Positions 1 to 13,219 of a stretch of DNA of 64,000 bases are shown piece after piece (within the stretch, counting starts at the first letter, position 1; every line of letters starts with the position of its first letter). A program made the translations under genes and the position numbers. The notes under the pieces are model-generated. The model was not told the DNA's origin. It saw only the letters and a program-made list of their open reading frames with translations, and ran no database searches. The stretch spans positions 124,001-188,000 of the forward strand of contig NZ_UIDD01000001.1 of the NCBI RefSeq assembly GCF_900497695.1, given 5' to 3'. The DNA is from Pseudomonas wadenswilerensis (GTDB lineage: Bacteria; Pseudomonadota; Gammaproteobacteria; Pseudomonadales; Pseudomonadaceae).

Positions 1-618
1 TCGGTCTATGACCTGTTGATCGGCGAATGCGACCTGGCCCAGGCCATGCACTTCTCCGAGCACGGCGGCTATCAGCTGCTGCCGGCCAACCGCGACCTGA
101 CCGCCGCCGAAGTGGTCCTGCTGGAAATGCAGATGAAGGAGAGCCGCCTGCGCACCGCGCTGGCGCCGATCCGCGAGAATTACGACTACATCCTGATCGA
201 CTGCCCGCCGTCGCTGTCGATGTTGACCCTCAACGCCCTGGTCGCCGCCGATGGCGTGATCATTCCGATGCAATGTGAATACTTTGCCCTGGAAGGCTTG
301 AGCGACCTTGTGGATAACATCAAGCGGATCGGCGAGCGGCTGAACCCGCAGCTCAAGGTCGAAGGCCTGCTGCGGACCATGTACGACCCACGTCTGAGCC
401 TGATCAACGATGTTTCCGCACAGCTCAAGGAACACTTCGGCGACCAGCTGTACGACACCGTGATTCCACGCAACATCCGCCTTGCCGAGGCCCCGAGCTT
501 CGGCATGCCGGCCCTGGCCTACGACAAGCAATCGCGTGGCGCCCTGGCATACCTGGCACTGGCCGGGGAACTGGTTCGTCGCCAACGTCGTCAAACCCGC
601 ACTGCACAGACAACTTAA
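1..618 (+). CDS. parA: Chromosome partitioning ATPase ParA (Soj), 5' truncated
   Basis: The reading frame is open from the first base, so the N-terminus with the deviant Walker A motif lies outside the window. The visible 205 residues carry the Walker B-type segment YILIDCPPSLSMLT and the family's C-terminal segment with VIPRNIRLAEAPSFG. ParA ATPases work with ParB-parS complexes to segregate newly replicated origins. parB follows after 9 bp, so the two form one operon, as in most Pseudomonas chromosomes where they lie near oriC. An internal TTG at 16 is not a plausible start because homology continues upstream of it. Confidence 0.96.
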   Translation, partial: SVYDLLIGECDLAQAMHFSEHGGYQLLPANRDLTAAEVVLLEMQMKESRLRTALAPIRENYDYILIDCPPSLSMLTLNALVAADGVIIPMQCEYFALEGLSDLVDNIKRIGERLNPQLKVEGLLRTMYDPRLSLINDVSAQLKEHFGDQLYDTVIPRNIRLAEAPSFGMPALAYDKQSRGALAYLALAGELVRRQRRQTRTAQTT

Positions 619-627
619 GGAATCCGC

Positions 628-1500
628 ATGGCCGTTAAGAAACGGGGTCTCGGACGTGGGTTGGATGCACTGCTCAGTGGTCCGACCGTCAGCGCGCTCG
701 AAGAGCAGGCTGTCCAGGTCGACCAAAAGGAACTGCAACACCTGCCGCTCGACCTGATCCAGCGCGGCAAGTACCAGCCGCGCCGGGACATGGACCCGCA
801 GGCACTGGAAGAACTCGCCCACTCGATCAAGAGCCAGGGCGTGATGCAGCCGATCGTGGTGCGCCCGATCGCTGACAACAAATTCGAGATCATCGCCGGT
901 GAACGCCGCTGGCGCGCCAGCCAGCAGGCCGGCATGGACACCATCCCGGCCATGGTCCGCGATGTGCCGGATGAAGCGGCCATCGCCATGGCCCTGATCG
1001 AGAACATCCAGCGCGAAGATCTCAACCCGGTGGAAGAGGCCATCGCCCTGCAGCGTCTGCAGCAGGAATTCCAGCTGACCCAGCAACAGGTCGCCGATGC
1101 TGTGGGCAAGTCGCGGGTAACCGTGGCCAACCTGCTGCGCCTGATCTCGTTGCCAGAGGTGATCAAGACCATGTTGTCCCACGGCGACCTGGAAATGGGT
1201 CACGCCCGGGCATTGCTCGGATTGCCGGATGAACAGCAGGTCGATGGGGCGCGTCACGTTGTCGCACGCGGCCTGACCGTGCGCCAGACTGAAGCACTGG
1301 TTCGCCAGTGGCTCAACGGTAAGCCTGAGGCCGCAGAACCTGCCAAGCCGGACCCGGACATCACCCGCCTTGAACAGCGTCTGGCAGAGCGTCTGGGCTC
1401 GGCCGTACAGATTCGTCACGGCAACAAGGGCAAGGGCCAGTTAGTTATCCGTTACAACTCACTAGATGAGTTGCAAGGTGTGCTTGCTCACATCCGCTGA
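628..1500 (+). CDS. parB: Chromosome partitioning protein ParB (Spo0J)
   Basis: The 290-residue product matches the usual ParB length. An N-terminal lysine/arginine-rich stretch (MAVKKRGLGRGLDALL) is followed by the ParB/Srx CTPase domain with the GERRWRASQQAG motif (about residues 90-100), a helix-turn-helix around SRVTVANLLRL (about 156-166) and a C-terminal dimerisation domain. ParB binds parS palindromes and spreads on DNA as a CTP-dependent clamp. It is co-transcribed with parA. A candidate parS is present at 35132-35147 in this window. Confidence 0.97.
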   Translation: MAVKKRGLGRGLDALLSGPTVSALEEQAVQVDQKELQHLPLDLIQRGKYQPRRDMDPQALEELAHSIKSQGVMQPIVVRPIADNKFEIIAGERRWRASQQAGMDTIPAMVRDVPDEAAIAMALIENIQREDLNPVEEAIALQRLQQEFQLTQQQVADAVGKSRVTVANLLRLISLPEVIKTMLSHGDLEMGHARALLGLPDEQQVDGARHVVARGLTVRQTEALVRQWLNGKPEAAEPAKPDPDITRLEQRLAERLGSAVQIRHGNKGKGQLVIRYNSLDELQGVLAHIR

Positions 1501-1545
1501 AACAATTCCTTTTGTAGCGCGTAGTCGGAAATCACTACCCGGCAG

Positions 1546-1574
1546 TTGAATAGGGGTTAAACCGCCCCTATACT
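1546..1574 (+). promoter_or_regulatory. Sigma70-type promoter of the atp operon
   Basis: TTGAAT at 1546-1551 and TATACT at 1569-1574 are separated by exactly 17 bp, a good match to the sigma70 consensus, and lie about 75 bp upstream of atpI. The spacer and both hexamer edges contain an inverted repeat, TAGGGG (1551-1556) and CCCCTA (1565-1570). No other strong promoter was seen between parB and atpI. Assignment is by inspection only. Confidence 0.6.
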
Positions 1575-1649
1575 CTGCGCGCATTTTGTCGGCACAAATT
1601 ATGCCAAGTCATAGCTGACTGGTTGGTCGACTTTCGAGGAGCAGTTGTG

Positions 1650-2943
<1,294 letters not shown>

Positions 2944-3071
2944 GACCGCCTGGCGTGTCTGATGACCCTTGCGCCGGTACGGGGAAGGGTCGAAAAAGTC
3001 CGCAAGGGCAGCTGTACCAAACGATTTTGTTTTACCGCTTCAAACTAAAAAACCTAACCAATACGACGTAA

Positions 3072-3344
<273 letters not shown>

Positions 3345-3401
3345 TCACTCGAATTCTCGAGTGGTTTGGTGTGATGGACAAAGAACGAGCGAGGTGTTGG
3401 C

Positions 3402-3872
3402 GTGAACATTAATGCAACCCTGATTGGTCAGTCCGTTGCGTTCTTCATTTTTGTGCTGTTCTGCATGAAGTTCGTGTGGCCTCCGGTCATCGCGGCATTG
3501 CAAGAACGTCAGAAGAAGATCGCGGATGGACTGGACGCTGCCAACCGAGCAGCTCGCGACCTGGAGTTGGCCCAAGACAAAGCGGGTCAGCAACTGCGCG
3601 AAGCGAAAGCTCAGGCAGCCGAAATCATTGAGCAAGCCAAGAAGCGCGGTGCTCAGATCGTCGAGGAAGCCCGTGATCAGGCCCGCGTCGAAGCTGACCG
3701 TGTGAAGGCTCAGGCTCAGGCCGAGATCGAACAGGAAATTAACGGTGTCAAAGACGCCCTGCGTGCCCAAGTGGGTCTGCTGGCTGTCGGCGGTGCTGAA
3801 AAGATCCTTGGCGCCACAATCGATCAAAACGCGCATGCGGAGCTGGTTAATAAACTGGCCGCTGAAATTTAA
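3402..3872 (+). CDS. atpF: F1Fo ATP synthase subunit b
   Basis: The 156-residue protein has one N-terminal membrane helix (about residues 5-27, [19 protein letters not shown]) and a long charged alpha-helical stalk, the peripheral stator design. The start is GTG at 3402 preceded by GCGAGGTG. It lies 57 bp after atpE and 12 bp before atpH, which encodes its partner delta. Confidence 0.97.
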   Translation: MNINATLIGQSVAFFIFVLFCMKFVWPPVIAALQERQKKIADGLDAANRAARDLELAQDKAGQQLREAKAQAAEIIEQAKKRGAQIVEEARDQARVEADRVKAQAQAEIEQEINGVKDALRAQVGLLAVGGAEKILGATIDQNAHAELVNKLAAEI

Positions 3873-3884
3873 GCGAGGGCGATC

Positions 3885-4421
3885 ATGGCAGAACTGACCA
3901 CGTTGGCCCGACCTTACGCTAAGGCGGCCTTTGAGCACGCCCAGGCCCATCAGCAACTGGCCAATTGGTCAGCCATGCTCGGCCTGGCTGCTGCAGTGTC
4001 GGAAGACGACACGATGCAGCGCCTGCTCAAGGCCCCGCGACTGACGAGCGCAGAAAAGGCCGCCGCGTTTATTGACGTGTGCGGTGACAAGTTCGATGCA
4101 CAGGCACAGAATTTCATTCATGTTGCCGCGGAAAACGACCGTCTCCTGCTTTTGCCGGAGATTTCGGCTTTGTTCGACCTGTACAAGGCTGAACAAGAGA
4201 AATCCGTGGACGTGGAAGTCACCAGTGCTTTTGCGTTGAACCAAGAACAGCAAGACAAACTCGCCAAGGTTCTCAGTGCACGGCTCAGCCGGGAAGTGCG
4301 CCTGCATGCGACGGAGGATGCCACCCTGATCGGTGGTGTCGTGATCCGCGCCGGCGACCTGGTAATCGATGGCTCGGTTCGCGGCAAAATCGCGAAACTG
4401 GCCGAAGCATTGAAATCTTGA
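3885..4421 (+). CDS. atpH: F1Fo ATP synthase subunit delta
   Basis: The 178-residue product begins [19 protein letters not shown], the conserved N-terminus of subunit delta (OSCP family), and ends with the G-x-V-x-x-G-D-x-x-I-D-G-S segment seen in [17 protein letters not shown]. It joins the stator stalk to the top of the alpha3-beta3 hexamer. It is in the middle of the atp operon, 21 bp before atpA. Confidence 0.97.
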   Translation: MAELTTLARPYAKAAFEHAQAHQQLANWSAMLGLAAAVSEDDTMQRLLKAPRLTSAEKAAAFIDVCGDKFDAQAQNFIHVAAENDRLLLLPEISALFDLYKAEQEKSVDVEVTSAFALNQEQQDKLAKVLSARLSREVRLHATEDATLIGGVVIRAGDLVIDGSVRGKIAKLAEALKS

Positions 4422-4442
4422 GTTTGAAGGGGCAGCAGAGCA

Positions 4443-5987
4443 ATGCAGCAACTCAATCCTTCCGAAATTAGTGAAATCATCAAGGGTCGCATCGAGAAAC
4501 TCGACGTGACCTCCCAAGCCCGCAACGAGGGTACCGTCGTCAGCGTTTCTGACGGTATCGTGCGGATTCACGGTCTGGCCGACGTTATGTACGGCGAAAT
4601 GATCGAGTTTCCAGGTGGCGTGTTCGGTATGGCCCTCAACCTGGAGCAAGACTCCGTTGGTGCGGTAGTACTGGGCGCCTACGACACCCTCGCTGAAGGC
4701 ATGAGCGCCAAGTGCACCGGCCGCATCCTCGAGGTTCCAGTTGGTAAGGAACTGCTGGGTCGCGTAGTCGACGCACTGGGTAACCCAATCGACGGCAAAG
4801 GCCCACTGGGCAACACCGAGACCGACGCGGTCGAGAAAGTTGCTCCGGGCGTGATCTGGCGTAAGTCGGTAGACCAGCCTGTACAGACTGGCTACAAATC
4901 TGTCGACGCCATGATCCCGGTCGGCCGTGGCCAGCGCGAGCTGATCATCGGTGACCGTCAGATCGGTAAGACCGCCATGGCGATCGACGCCATCATCAAC
5001 CAGAAAGACTCCGGTATTTTCTGTGTTTATGTTGCTGTCGGCCAGAAGCGTTCCACCGTTGCCAACATCGTTCGCAAGCTGGAAGAAAACGGCGCCCTGG
5101 CCAACACCATCGTGGTGGTTGCCAGTGCTTCGGAATCCGCCGCACTGCAATTCCTGGCGCCATACGCCGGTTGCACCATGGGCGAGTTCTTCCGTGACCG
5201 CGGTGAAGACGCGCTGATCGTATACGATGACCTGTCCAAGCAGGCCGTTGCCTACCGTCAGATCTCCCTGCTGCTGCGCCGTCCACCAGGACGTGAAGCG
5301 TACCCAGGTGACGTGTTCTATCTCCACTCCCGTCTGCTGGAGCGTGCATCGCGCGTTTCCGAAGAGTACGTCGAGAAGTTCACCAACGGTGCTGTAACTG
5401 GCAAGACCGGTTCCCTGACCGCACTGCCGATCATCGAAACCCAGGCTGGCGACGTTTCCGCGTTCGTTCCGACCAACGTGATTTCCATCACCGACGGTCA
5501 GATCTTCCTGGAATCGGCCATGTTCAACTCGGGCATCCGCCCTGCAGTGAACGCCGGTGTTTCGGTATCCCGTGTGGGTGGTGCCGCTCAGACCAAGATC
5601 ATCAAGAAGCTCTCCGGTGGTATCCGTACCGCTCTGGCTCAGTACCGTGAACTGGCGGCATTCGCCCAGTTCGCTTCTGACCTGGACGAAGCCACCCGTA
5701 AGCAACTCGAGCACGGTCAACGTGTTACCGAGCTGATGAAGCAGAAGCAATACGCTCCAATGTCCATCGCGGACATGGCGCTGTCGCTGTATGCCGCTGA
5801 GCGTGGGTTCCTGACCGACGTTGAAATCGCCAAGATTGGTAGCTTCGAACAAGCACTGATCGCTTACTTCAACCGTGATCACGCCGAACTGATGGCGAAG
5901 ATCAACGTGAAGGGTGACTTCAACGACGAAATCGACGCTGGCATCAAAGCCGGTATCGAGAAGTTCAAGGCCACCCAAACCTGGTAA
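4443..5987 (+). CDS. atpA: F1 ATP synthase subunit alpha
   Basis: The 514-residue product carries the Walker A motif GDRQIGKT, the [17 protein letters not shown] signature, and family-typical length. Alpha binds nucleotide non-catalytically and contributes the arginine finger (SVSRVGG) to the catalytic sites on beta. It is followed by a GC-rich hairpin at 5994-6015 before atpG. Confidence 0.98.
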   Translation: MQQLNPSEISEIIKGRIEKLDVTSQARNEGTVVSVSDGIVRIHGLADVMYGEMIEFPGGVFGMALNLEQDSVGAVVLGAYDTLAEGMSAKCTGRILEVPVGKELLGRVVDALGNPIDGKGPLGNTETDAVEKVAPGVIWRKSVDQPVQTGYKSVDAMIPVGRGQRELIIGDRQIGKTAMAIDAIINQKDSGIFCVYVAVGQKRSTVANIVRKLEENGALANTIVVVASASESAALQFLAPYAGCTMGEFFRDRGEDALIVYDDLSKQAVAYRQISLLLRRPPGREAYPGDVFYLHSRLLERASRVSEEYVEKFTNGAVTGKTGSLTALPIIETQAGDVSAFVPTNVISITDGQIFLESAMFNSGIRPAVNAGVSVSRVGGAAQTKIIKKLSGGIRTALAQYRELAAFAQFASDLDEATRKQLEHGQRVTELMKQKQYAPMSIADMALSLYAAERGFLTDVEIAKIGSFEQALIAYFNRDHAELMAKINVKGDFNDEIDAGIKAGIEKFKATQTW

Positions 5988-5993
5988 GCCGCA

Positions 5994-6015
5994 GCGGGGG
6001 CTTTGCGGCCCCCGC
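5994..6015 (+). other. Intercistronic hairpin between atpA and atpG
   Basis: GCGGGGGC (5994-6001) and GCCCCCGC (6008-6015) form a perfect 8-bp stem with a 6-nt loop starting 7 nt after the atpA stop. No U-tract follows, so it is not a normal intrinsic terminator; a role in mRNA stability or subunit stoichiometry is inferred. A similar hairpin follows atpD. Confidence 0.6.
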
Positions 6016-6037
6016 TTGCTAACCTGATAGGTGTTAC

Positions 6038-6898
6038 ATGGCAGGCGCAAAAGAGATTCGCAGTAAGATTGCGAGCATCAAAAGCACGCAAAAAATTACC
6101 AGCGCCATGGAAAAAGTGGCGGTCAGTAAAATGCGCAAGGCACAAATGCGCATGGCTGCTAGCCGTCCTTACGCGGAGCGTATCCGCCAGGTTATCGGTC
6201 ATCTGGCCAACGCCAACCCGGAATACCGCCACCCCTTCATGATCGAACGCGAAGTAAAGCGCGTTGGTTATGTCGTCGTGAGCAGTGACCGTGGTCTGTG
6301 CGGTGGCTTGAACACCAACCTGTTCAAGGCTCTGGTCAAGGACATGGCGGTCAACCGCGAGCAAGGTATCGAGATCGATCTTTGCGTGGTTGGCAGCAAG
6401 GGTGCGGCGTTTTTCCGCAGCTTCGGCGGCAACGTCGTAGCCGCGATCAGCCACCTGGGCGAAGAGCCGTCGATCAATGATCTGATCGGCAGCGTCAAGG
6501 TCATGCTGGACGCTTACCTGGATGGTCGTATCGACCGTCTGTCCGTGGTATCGAACAAGTTCGTCAATACCATGACGCAAGCCCCAACGGTCGAGCAGTT
6601 GATTCCGTTGGTTGCAACCCCGGATCAAGAACTCAAGCACCACTGGGACTACCTCTACGAACCTGACGCCAAAGAGCTGCTGGACGGCCTGATGGTGCGT
6701 TACGTGGAGTCGCAGGTCTACCAGGCGGTGGTCGAGAACAACGCAGCTGAACAAGCTGCCCGGATGATCGCGATGAAGAACGCCACCGACAACGCCGGTG
6801 ACCTGATCAGCGAATTGCAGCTGATCTACAACAAGGCGCGTCAGGCTGCGATCACCCAAGAGATCTCGGAAATCGTCGGCGGCGCTGCCGCGGTTTAA
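6038..6898 (+). CDS. atpG: F1 ATP synthase subunit gamma
   Basis: The 286-residue product begins [20 protein letters not shown] and ends with a conserved C-terminal helix ([19 protein letters not shown]), the two parts of the antiparallel coiled coil that forms the rotor shaft. The [15 protein letters not shown] motif is conserved in the globular domain. It lies 50 bp after atpA and 27 bp before atpD. Confidence 0.97.
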   Translation: MAGAKEIRSKIASIKSTQKITSAMEKVAVSKMRKAQMRMAASRPYAERIRQVIGHLANANPEYRHPFMIEREVKRVGYVVVSSDRGLCGGLNTNLFKALVKDMAVNREQGIEIDLCVVGSKGAAFFRSFGGNVVAAISHLGEEPSINDLIGSVKVMLDAYLDGRIDRLSVVSNKFVNTMTQAPTVEQLIPLVATPDQELKHHWDYLYEPDAKELLDGLMVRYVESQVYQAVVENNAAEQAARMIAMKNATDNAGDLISELQLIYNKARQAAITQEISEIVGGAAAV

Positions 6899-8302
<1,404 letters not shown>

Positions 8303-8307
8303 TCCCG

Positions 8308-8325
8308 GCGCCCCGCAAGGGGCGC
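8308..8325 (+). other. Intercistronic hairpin between atpD and atpC
   Basis: GCGCCCC (8308-8314) and GGGGCGC (8319-8325) form a perfect 7-bp stem closed by a GCAA tetraloop, a very stable GNRA-type fold. No U-tract follows. It could damp readthrough or protect the upstream message; function is inferred. Confidence 0.6.
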
Positions 8326-8346
8326 TAATCAGGTTGAGGCAAGCAG

Positions 8347-8766
8347 ATGGCTATGACAGTCCATTGCGATATCGTCAGCGCGGAAGGGGAAATTTTCTCC
8401 GGTCTGGTCGAGATGGTGATTGCGCACGGCAACCTGGGTGATCTTGGTATCGCTCCAGGCCACGCCCCGCTGATCACTAATCTGAAGCCAGGTCCGATCA
8501 CGCTGACCAAGCAGGGTGGCGCCCAAGAGGTGTTCTACATCTCTGGTGGTTTCCTCGAGGTCCAGCCGAACATGGTCAAGGTGCTTGCCGATACTGTGCA
8601 ACGTGCTGCAGACCTGGACGAGGCTCAGGCTCAGGAAGCCCTCAAGGCTGCCGAGAACGCCCTGAATCTGAAAGGCGCGGATTTCGACTACGGCGCCGCC
8701 GCCGCACGTCTGGCCGAGGCCGCAGCCCAGCTGCGTACCGTCCAGCAAATGCGCAAAGGCAAGTAA
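8347..8766 (+). CDS. atpC: F1 ATP synthase subunit epsilon
   Basis: The 139-residue product starts [19 protein letters not shown] and contains [14 protein letters not shown], the N-terminal beta-sandwich signature, followed by an Ala-rich C-terminal helical hairpin. Epsilon links gamma to the c-ring and inhibits hydrolysis. A second Met two codons in is possible. A strong terminator follows at 8804-8835, closing the operon. Confidence 0.97.
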   Translation: MAMTVHCDIVSAEGEIFSGLVEMVIAHGNLGDLGIAPGHAPLITNLKPGPITLTKQGGAQEVFYISGGFLEVQPNMVKVLADTVQRAADLDEAQAQEALKAAENALNLKGADFDYGAAAARLAEAAAQLRTVQQMRKGK

Positions 8767-8803
8767 TCTGGCGCTCGCCGATCACTTCCGTTGCGATTGA
8801 GTT

Positions 8804-8835
8804 AAAGGGTAGCCTCGGCTACCCTTTTTCTTTTT
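8804..8835 (+). terminator. Intrinsic terminator of the atp operon
   Basis: AAAGGGTAG (8804-8812) pairs with CTACCCTTT starting at 8819, and the stem is followed by a T-rich run interrupted by one C. It lies 37 bp after the atpC stop and before glmU. Confidence 0.85.
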
Positions 8836-8889
8836 CCGAATTTCTTCTTCTGGTCACAGCGCTGACCCCCCAGGATTGGTAGCCAGTCA

Positions 8890-10257
8890 ATGTCTCTCGA
8901 TATCGTTATTCTCGCCGCAGGCCAAGGTACCCGCATGCGCTCGGCGCTGCCCAAGGTGCTGCATCCGGTCGCCGGCGACTCCATGCTCGGCCATGTTATC
9001 CACAGTGCCCGCCAACTGCAGCCGCAGGGTATTCATGTGGTGATCGGGCATGGTGCGGAGCTGGTACGTGAACGACTGGCCGCCGATGACCTGAACTTCG
9101 TGCTGCAAGACAAGCAGTTGGGCACCGGCCACGCCGTGGCCCAGGCCCTACCGGCACTGAATGCCGATACCGTGCTGATCCTCTACGGCGATGTACCACT
9201 GATCGAGGTAGACACGCTCAAGCGTTTGCTTGCCAAGGTCACCCCGCAGCAGCTTGGCCTGCTGACCGTGACCCTGGATGATCCGACCGGCTATGGCCGC
9301 ATCGTCCGTGATGCCCAGGGTCAGGTGGCGGCGATCGTCGAGCACAAGGATGCCAGCGACGCACAGAAAGCTATCAACGAAGGCAACACCGGCATCCTCG
9401 CCGTCCCGGGCGCGCGCCTGGCTGACTGGCTGGGCCGGCTGTCGAACAACAACGCCCAGGGCGAGTACTACCTCACCGACGTCATCGCCATGGCCGTGGC
9501 CGATGGCCTGGTGGTCGCCACCGAACAGCCGCTGGACCCGATGGAAGTGCAGGGCGCCAACGACCGTCGCCAGCTGGCTGAGCTGGAGCGTCACTATCAG
9601 CTGCGCGAAGGCCGCCGCCTGATGGCCCAGGGCGTGACCCTGCGTGACCCGGCGCGCTTCGATGTACGTGGTGAAGTGACCGTTGGTCGCGACGTGCTGA
9701 TCGATATCAACGTGATCCTCGAAGGTCGCGTGGTCATCGAAGACGACGTCGTCATCGGCCCGAACTGCGTGATCAAGAACAGCACCCTGCGCAAGGGTGT
9801 GGTGGTCAAAGCCAACAGCCATCTGGAAGGCGCGATCATGGGTGAAGGCAGTGATGCCGGCCCGTTTGCCCGCCTGCGTCCAGGCAGCGTGCTCGAAGCG
9901 CGTGCCCATGTGGGTAACTTTGTCGAATTGAAGAACGCCCACCTGGGTGAAGGCGCCAAGGCCGGTCACCTGACTTACCTGGGTGATGCCGAGGTCGGCG
10001 CGCGTACCAACATTGGGGCCGGCACCATCACCTGTAACTATGACGGCGCCAACAAGTTCAAGACCGTGCTGGGTGAAGACGTGTTCATCGGCTCGAACAA
10101 CTCGCTGGTAGCGCCTGTGGATATCCTCGACGGCGCCACCACCGCAGCGGGTTCAACTATTACCCAGAACGTTGAAGCGGCGCAGTTGGCGGTCGGTCGG
10201 GCGCGTCAGCGCAATATCGATGGCTGGAAGCGGCCGGAGAAGATCAAGAAGAGCTGA
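8890..10257 (+). CDS. glmU: Bifunctional GlcN-1-P acetyltransferase / GlcNAc-1-P uridyltransferase
   Basis: The 455-residue protein makes UDP-GlcNAc for peptidoglycan and LPS. The N-terminal nucleotidyltransferase shows [19 protein letters not shown] (residues about 7-25). The C-terminal half is a left-handed beta-helix of hexapeptide repeats (about 250-430) with the acetyl-CoA site segment [14 protein letters not shown]. It has its own terminator and is separated from the atp operon by one. glmS, which supplies GlcN-6-P, is two genes downstream. Confidence 0.97.
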   Translation: MSLDIVILAAGQGTRMRSALPKVLHPVAGDSMLGHVIHSARQLQPQGIHVVIGHGAELVRERLAADDLNFVLQDKQLGTGHAVAQALPALNADTVLILYGDVPLIEVDTLKRLLAKVTPQQLGLLTVTLDDPTGYGRIVRDAQGQVAAIVEHKDASDAQKAINEGNTGILAVPGARLADWLGRLSNNNAQGEYYLTDVIAMAVADGLVVATEQPLDPMEVQGANDRRQLAELERHYQLREGRRLMAQGVTLRDPARFDVRGEVTVGRDVLIDINVILEGRVVIEDDVVIGPNCVIKNSTLRKGVVVKANSHLEGAIMGEGSDAGPFARLRPGSVLEARAHVGNFVELKNAHLGEGAKAGHLTYLGDAEVGARTNIGAGTITCNYDGANKFKTVLGEDVFIGSNNSLVAPVDILDGATTAAGSTITQNVEAAQLAVGRARQRNIDGWKRPEKIKKS

Positions 10258-10277
10258 GTTACCCACAGCTGAAAAAG

Positions 10278-10312
10278 AAGGCCGACGGGATTGTGCATAA
10301 GTCGGCCTTTTT
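10278..10312 (+). terminator. Intrinsic terminator of glmU
   Basis: AAGGCCGAC and GTCGGCCTT (stem 10278-10286 with 10301-10309) enclose a 14-nt loop and run into T residues, 20 bp after the glmU stop. An exact DnaA box (TGTGGATAA, 10318-10326) follows immediately. Confidence 0.85.
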
Positions 10313-10443
10313 CATTCTGTGGATAAAGTCGTGCTGTGGAGAAAGTTGTTCACATTAAGAAAATCTTTTCAGCGTCCTTGACGCATGAGTCGCTATAGGT
10401 TTTGATTGGCATCATTATCTTTCGAAACGAAACTTAAGGCACC

Positions 10444-11223
10444 ATGTCGAAACGTAACACTCCCCAACGTCGTCATAACATCCTGGCTTTGCTCAATGGG
10501 CAGGGCGAGGTGAGCGTCGACGCTTTGGCCAAGCGTTTCGAAACCTCGGAAGTCACCATCCGCAAGGATCTGGCTGCCCTTGAAGCCAACGGCCTGCTGC
10601 TGCGTCGCTATGGCGGTGCGGTAACTCTGCCGCAGGAACTGTTTACTGATCAGGGCCAGCCGGTCTCCCTTTATAAGCAGGCCATCGCCAAAGCCGCTGT
10701 CGGTCGCATTCGCGAACACGCAAGGATCATTATCGACAGTGGCAGCACCACCGCTGCGATGATCCCGGAGCTGGGTCATCAACCCGGTCTGGTGGTGATG
10801 ACCAACTCGTTGAATGTGGCCCGTGCCCTCAGCGAACTGGAACACGAACCGGTACTGCTGATGACCGGTGGCACCTGGGACCCGCATTCGGAATCGTTCC
10901 AGGGCCAGGTAGCCGAGCAGGTACTACGCTCGTACGACTTCGACCAACTGTTCATTGGCGCCGACGGCATCGACCTGGCGCGCGGCACCACCACGTTCAA
11001 CGAACTGCTGGGCCTGAGCCGGGTGATGGCTGACGTCGCCCGGGAAGTGATCGTCATGGTCGAGTCCGACAAGGTCGGGCGCAAGATCCCCAACCTTGAG
11101 CTGCCGTGGAGCAGCGTCAACACCCTTATTACTGATGATCGCCTGCCCACCGAGGCACGCGAACAGATTGAAGCCCGCGGCATCAACGTGATTTGCGCCG
11201 CTATCACCCAGGAGCATGACTAA
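10444..11223 (+). CDS. glmR: DeoR/GlpR-type regulator of glmS (GlmR-like)
   Basis: The 259-residue protein has an N-terminal DeoR winged helix ([24 protein letters not shown], then [12 protein letters not shown]) and a C-terminal sugar-phosphate sensor domain with [15 protein letters not shown] and FIGADGID. Its stop overlaps the glmS start in TAATG, so the two are translationally coupled. In P. aeruginosa the gene in this position is known as glmR and controls glmS; the same role is inferred here. The effector is probably an amino-sugar phosphate. Confidence 0.85.
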   Translation: MSKRNTPQRRHNILALLNGQGEVSVDALAKRFETSEVTIRKDLAALEANGLLLRRYGGAVTLPQELFTDQGQPVSLYKQAIAKAAVGRIREHARIIIDSGSTTAAMIPELGHQPGLVVMTNSLNVARALSELEHEPVLLMTGGTWDPHSESFQGQVAEQVLRSYDFDQLFIGADGIDLARGTTTFNELLGLSRVMADVAREVIVMVESDKVGRKIPNLELPWSSVNTLITDDRLPTEAREQIEARGINVICAAITQEHD

Positions 11224-13058
11224 TGTGTGGAATCGTTGGTGCCGTCGCCGAACGTAACATCACAACCATTCTGATCGAAGGCCTCAAGCGTCTCGAGTAC
11301 CGCGGCTATGACAGCGCAGGTCTGGCCGTTTACACCCAGCAGGGCAACCTCGAGCGCCGCCGTCGTATCGGCAAGGTCAGTGAGCTGGAAGCTGCAGTCG
11401 GCGCTGAACCGCTGGCCGGCAACCTGGGTATCGCCCATACCCGTTGGGCCACCCACGGTGCCCCAACCGAGCACAATGCTCACCCGCATTTCTCCGGTCA
11501 TGAACTGGCGGTGGTGCACAACGGCATCATCGAGAACCACGAAGAACTGCGTGAAAAGCTCAAGGGCCTGGGTTACGTATTCAGCTCCGAGACCGATACC
11601 GAGGTGATCGTTCACCTGCTGGCTCACACCCTCAAATCTTTGCCTGACCTGGCCGATGCCCTCAAGGCTGCGGTCAAGCAGCTACACGGCGCTTATGGCC
11701 TGGCAGTGATCAGCGCCAAGCAGCCTGATCGCCTGTTGGCAGCCCGCAGCGGCAGCCCGCTGGTCATCGGCCTGGGCCACGGCGAGAACTTCCTGGCTTC
11801 CGACCAACTGGCCCTGCGCCAGGTCACCGACCGCTTCATGTACCTGGAAGAGGGCGACATCGCCGAAATCCGCCGCGAACAGGTCACCATCTGGGACGTC
11901 GCCGGCACCCAGGTCCAGCGCGAAACCGTGCAATACCATGAAGGCGCCGAAGCGGCTGACAAGGGCGAGTACCGTCACTTCATGCTCAAGGAAATCCACG
12001 AGCAGCCAACCGTGGTGCAACGCACCCTGGAAGGCCGCCTGGGCAAGGATCACGTGATGGTCCAGGCTTTCGGTCCGCAAGCTGCCGAGCTGTTCGCCAA
12101 AGTGCGCAATGTGCAGATCGTTGCCTGCGGCACCAGCTACCATGCCGGTATGGTTGCCCGTTACTGGCTGGAAAGCCTGGCCGGTATTCCTTGCCAGGTC
12201 GAAGTCGCCAGCGAGTTCCGCTACCGCAAGGTGGTGGTGCAGCCTGACACCCTGTTCGTCTCGATCTCCCAATCGGGTGAAACCGCCGACACCCTGGCTG
12301 CCCTGCGCAACGCCAAGGAACTGGGCTTCCTCGGCAGCCTGGCAATCTGCAACGTCGGCATCAGTTCGCTGGTGCGTGAGTCGGACCTGACCCTGCTGAC
12401 CCAGGCCGGCCCGGAAATTGGCGTAGCTTCGACCAAGGCCTTCACCACCCAGCTGGTGTCGCTGATGCTGCTGACCCTGTCCCTGGGCCAGGTGCGTGGT
12501 ACCTTGGCCGCCGGTGTCGAGGCCGAGCTGGTGGAAGAACTGCGTCGCCTGCCAACCCGCCTGGGCGAAGCCCTGGCCATGGATGCGATCGTCGAGAAGA
12601 CCGCCGAGCTGTTCGCCGACAAGCACCACACCCTGTTCCTCGGTCGTGGCGCGCAGTTCCCGGTGGCGATGGAAGGTGCTCTGAAACTCAAAGAGATCTC
12701 CTACATTCACGCCGAAGCCTACCCGGCCGGCGAGCTCAAGCACGGCCCGCTGGCGCTGGTCGACAGCGACATGCCAGTGGTCACTGTGGCGCCGAACAAC
12801 GAGCTGCTGGAAAAGCTCAAGTCCAACCTGCAGGAAGTCCGCGCTCGCGGTGGCGAGCTGATCGTCTTCGCAGACGAGCAGGCCGGCATGAGCAATGGCG
12901 AAGGCACCCATGTAATCGCCGTGCCGCACATCATCGATGCCCTGGCGCCGATCCTCTACACCATCCCGCTGCAACTGCTGTCGTACTACGTGGCGGTGCT
13001 CAAGGGTACCGACGTCGACCAGCCGCGTAACCTGGCGAAATCGGTGACTGTCGAGTAA
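11223..13058 (+). CDS. glmS: Glutamine--fructose-6-phosphate aminotransferase (isomerising)
   Basis: The 611-residue protein makes glucosamine-6-phosphate from fructose-6-phosphate and glutamine. It begins MCGIVGA, with the catalytic cysteine of the class II glutaminase domain at residue 2, and has two SIS sugar-isomerase domains (CGTSYHAGM and the [18 protein letters not shown] segment). The C-terminus NLAKSVTVE is the one recognised through its DNA by Tn7 TnsD. No glmS ribozyme was seen; control is probably by GlmR. Confidence 0.98.
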   Translation: MCGIVGAVAERNITTILIEGLKRLEYRGYDSAGLAVYTQQGNLERRRRIGKVSELEAAVGAEPLAGNLGIAHTRWATHGAPTEHNAHPHFSGHELAVVHNGIIENHEELREKLKGLGYVFSSETDTEVIVHLLAHTLKSLPDLADALKAAVKQLHGAYGLAVISAKQPDRLLAARSGSPLVIGLGHGENFLASDQLALRQVTDRFMYLEEGDIAEIRREQVTIWDVAGTQVQRETVQYHEGAEAADKGEYRHFMLKEIHEQPTVVQRTLEGRLGKDHVMVQAFGPQAAELFAKVRNVQIVACGTSYHAGMVARYWLESLAGIPCQVEVASEFRYRKVVVQPDTLFVSISQSGETADTLAALRNAKELGFLGSLAICNVGISSLVRESDLTLLTQAGPEIGVASTKAFTTQLVSLMLLTLSLGQVRGTLAAGVEAELVEELRRLPTRLGEALAMDAIVEKTAELFADKHHTLFLGRGAQFPVAMEGALKLKEISYIHAEAYPAGELKHGPLALVDSDMPVVTVAPNNELLEKLKSNLQEVRARGGELIVFADEQAGMSNGEGTHVIAVPHIIDALAPILYTIPLQLLSYYVAVLKGTDVDQPRNLAKSVTVE

Positions 13059-13083
13059 CGGTCGCTCCTGCCAAGCCCACAAC
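13023..13083 (+). other. attTn7 attachment site (apparently unoccupied)
   Basis: The last ~36 bp of glmS plus about 25 bp downstream form the conserved Tn7 target in Pseudomonas, with insertion near position 13083. Here the stop codon is followed directly by the glmS terminator, and no Tn7 end or transposase is visible, so the site looks empty. The predicted insertion point falls at the foot of the terminator stem. Confidence 0.75.
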
Positions 13084-13112
13084 CCCCGTTTATCGGGGGT
13101 TTTGTGTTTTTG
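13081..13112 (+). terminator. Intrinsic terminator of glmS
   Basis: AACCCCCG (13081-13088) pairs with CGGGGGTT (13094-13101) across a short loop and is followed by a T-rich tract. It isolates glmS from the hcn operon. Confidence 0.88.
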
Positions 13113-13141
13113 TCGGTTTGTCCGGCAAGCAGACCCATTAG

Positions 13142-13181
13142 CTGGCCTGGATCAATAGTCCAGGCGCGCGCTTGGCATAGT
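13142..13181 (+). promoter_or_regulatory. ANR (FNR-type) box and -10 of the hcnABC promoter
   Basis: CTGGC-N4-ATCAA at 13142-13155 is a degenerate match to the ANR consensus TTGAT-N4-ATCAA with an intact right half. CATAGT at 13176-13181 is a plausible -10. From it a start near 13188 is expected, which would centre the ANR box at about -40, the class II activator position. hcn operons of other pseudomonads are known to be ANR-activated under low oxygen. Confidence 0.6.
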
Positions 13182-13203
13182 GTGCGCAGTCCATGTTTCT
13201 TTT

Positions 13204-13213
13204 TCACGGACGA
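13204..13213 (+). promoter_or_regulatory. RsmA/RsmE (CsrA-family) site over the hcnA ribosome-binding region
   Basis: TCACGGACGA fits the RsmA/RsmE consensus (A/U)CANGGANG(U/A) with the core GGA intact, 6 nt before the hcnA ATG at 13220. Known hcnA leaders carry such a site at the Shine-Dalgarno sequence and are controlled through GacS/GacA and Rsm small RNAs. No better ribosome site is visible, so binding here would block translation. Confidence 0.65.
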
Positions 13214-13219
13214 AAAGCT

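Noticed and set aside
3969..6050. A 693-codon open frame on the minus strand opposite atpH and atpA
   Set aside because: It is antisense to highly conserved genes and has no recognisable motifs; long mirror frames are common in GC-rich coding DNA.
13059..13219. Possible Tn7 remnant downstream of glmS
   Set aside because: No Tn7 end repeats or tns genes were seen; the sequence is explained by the terminator and the hcn control region.
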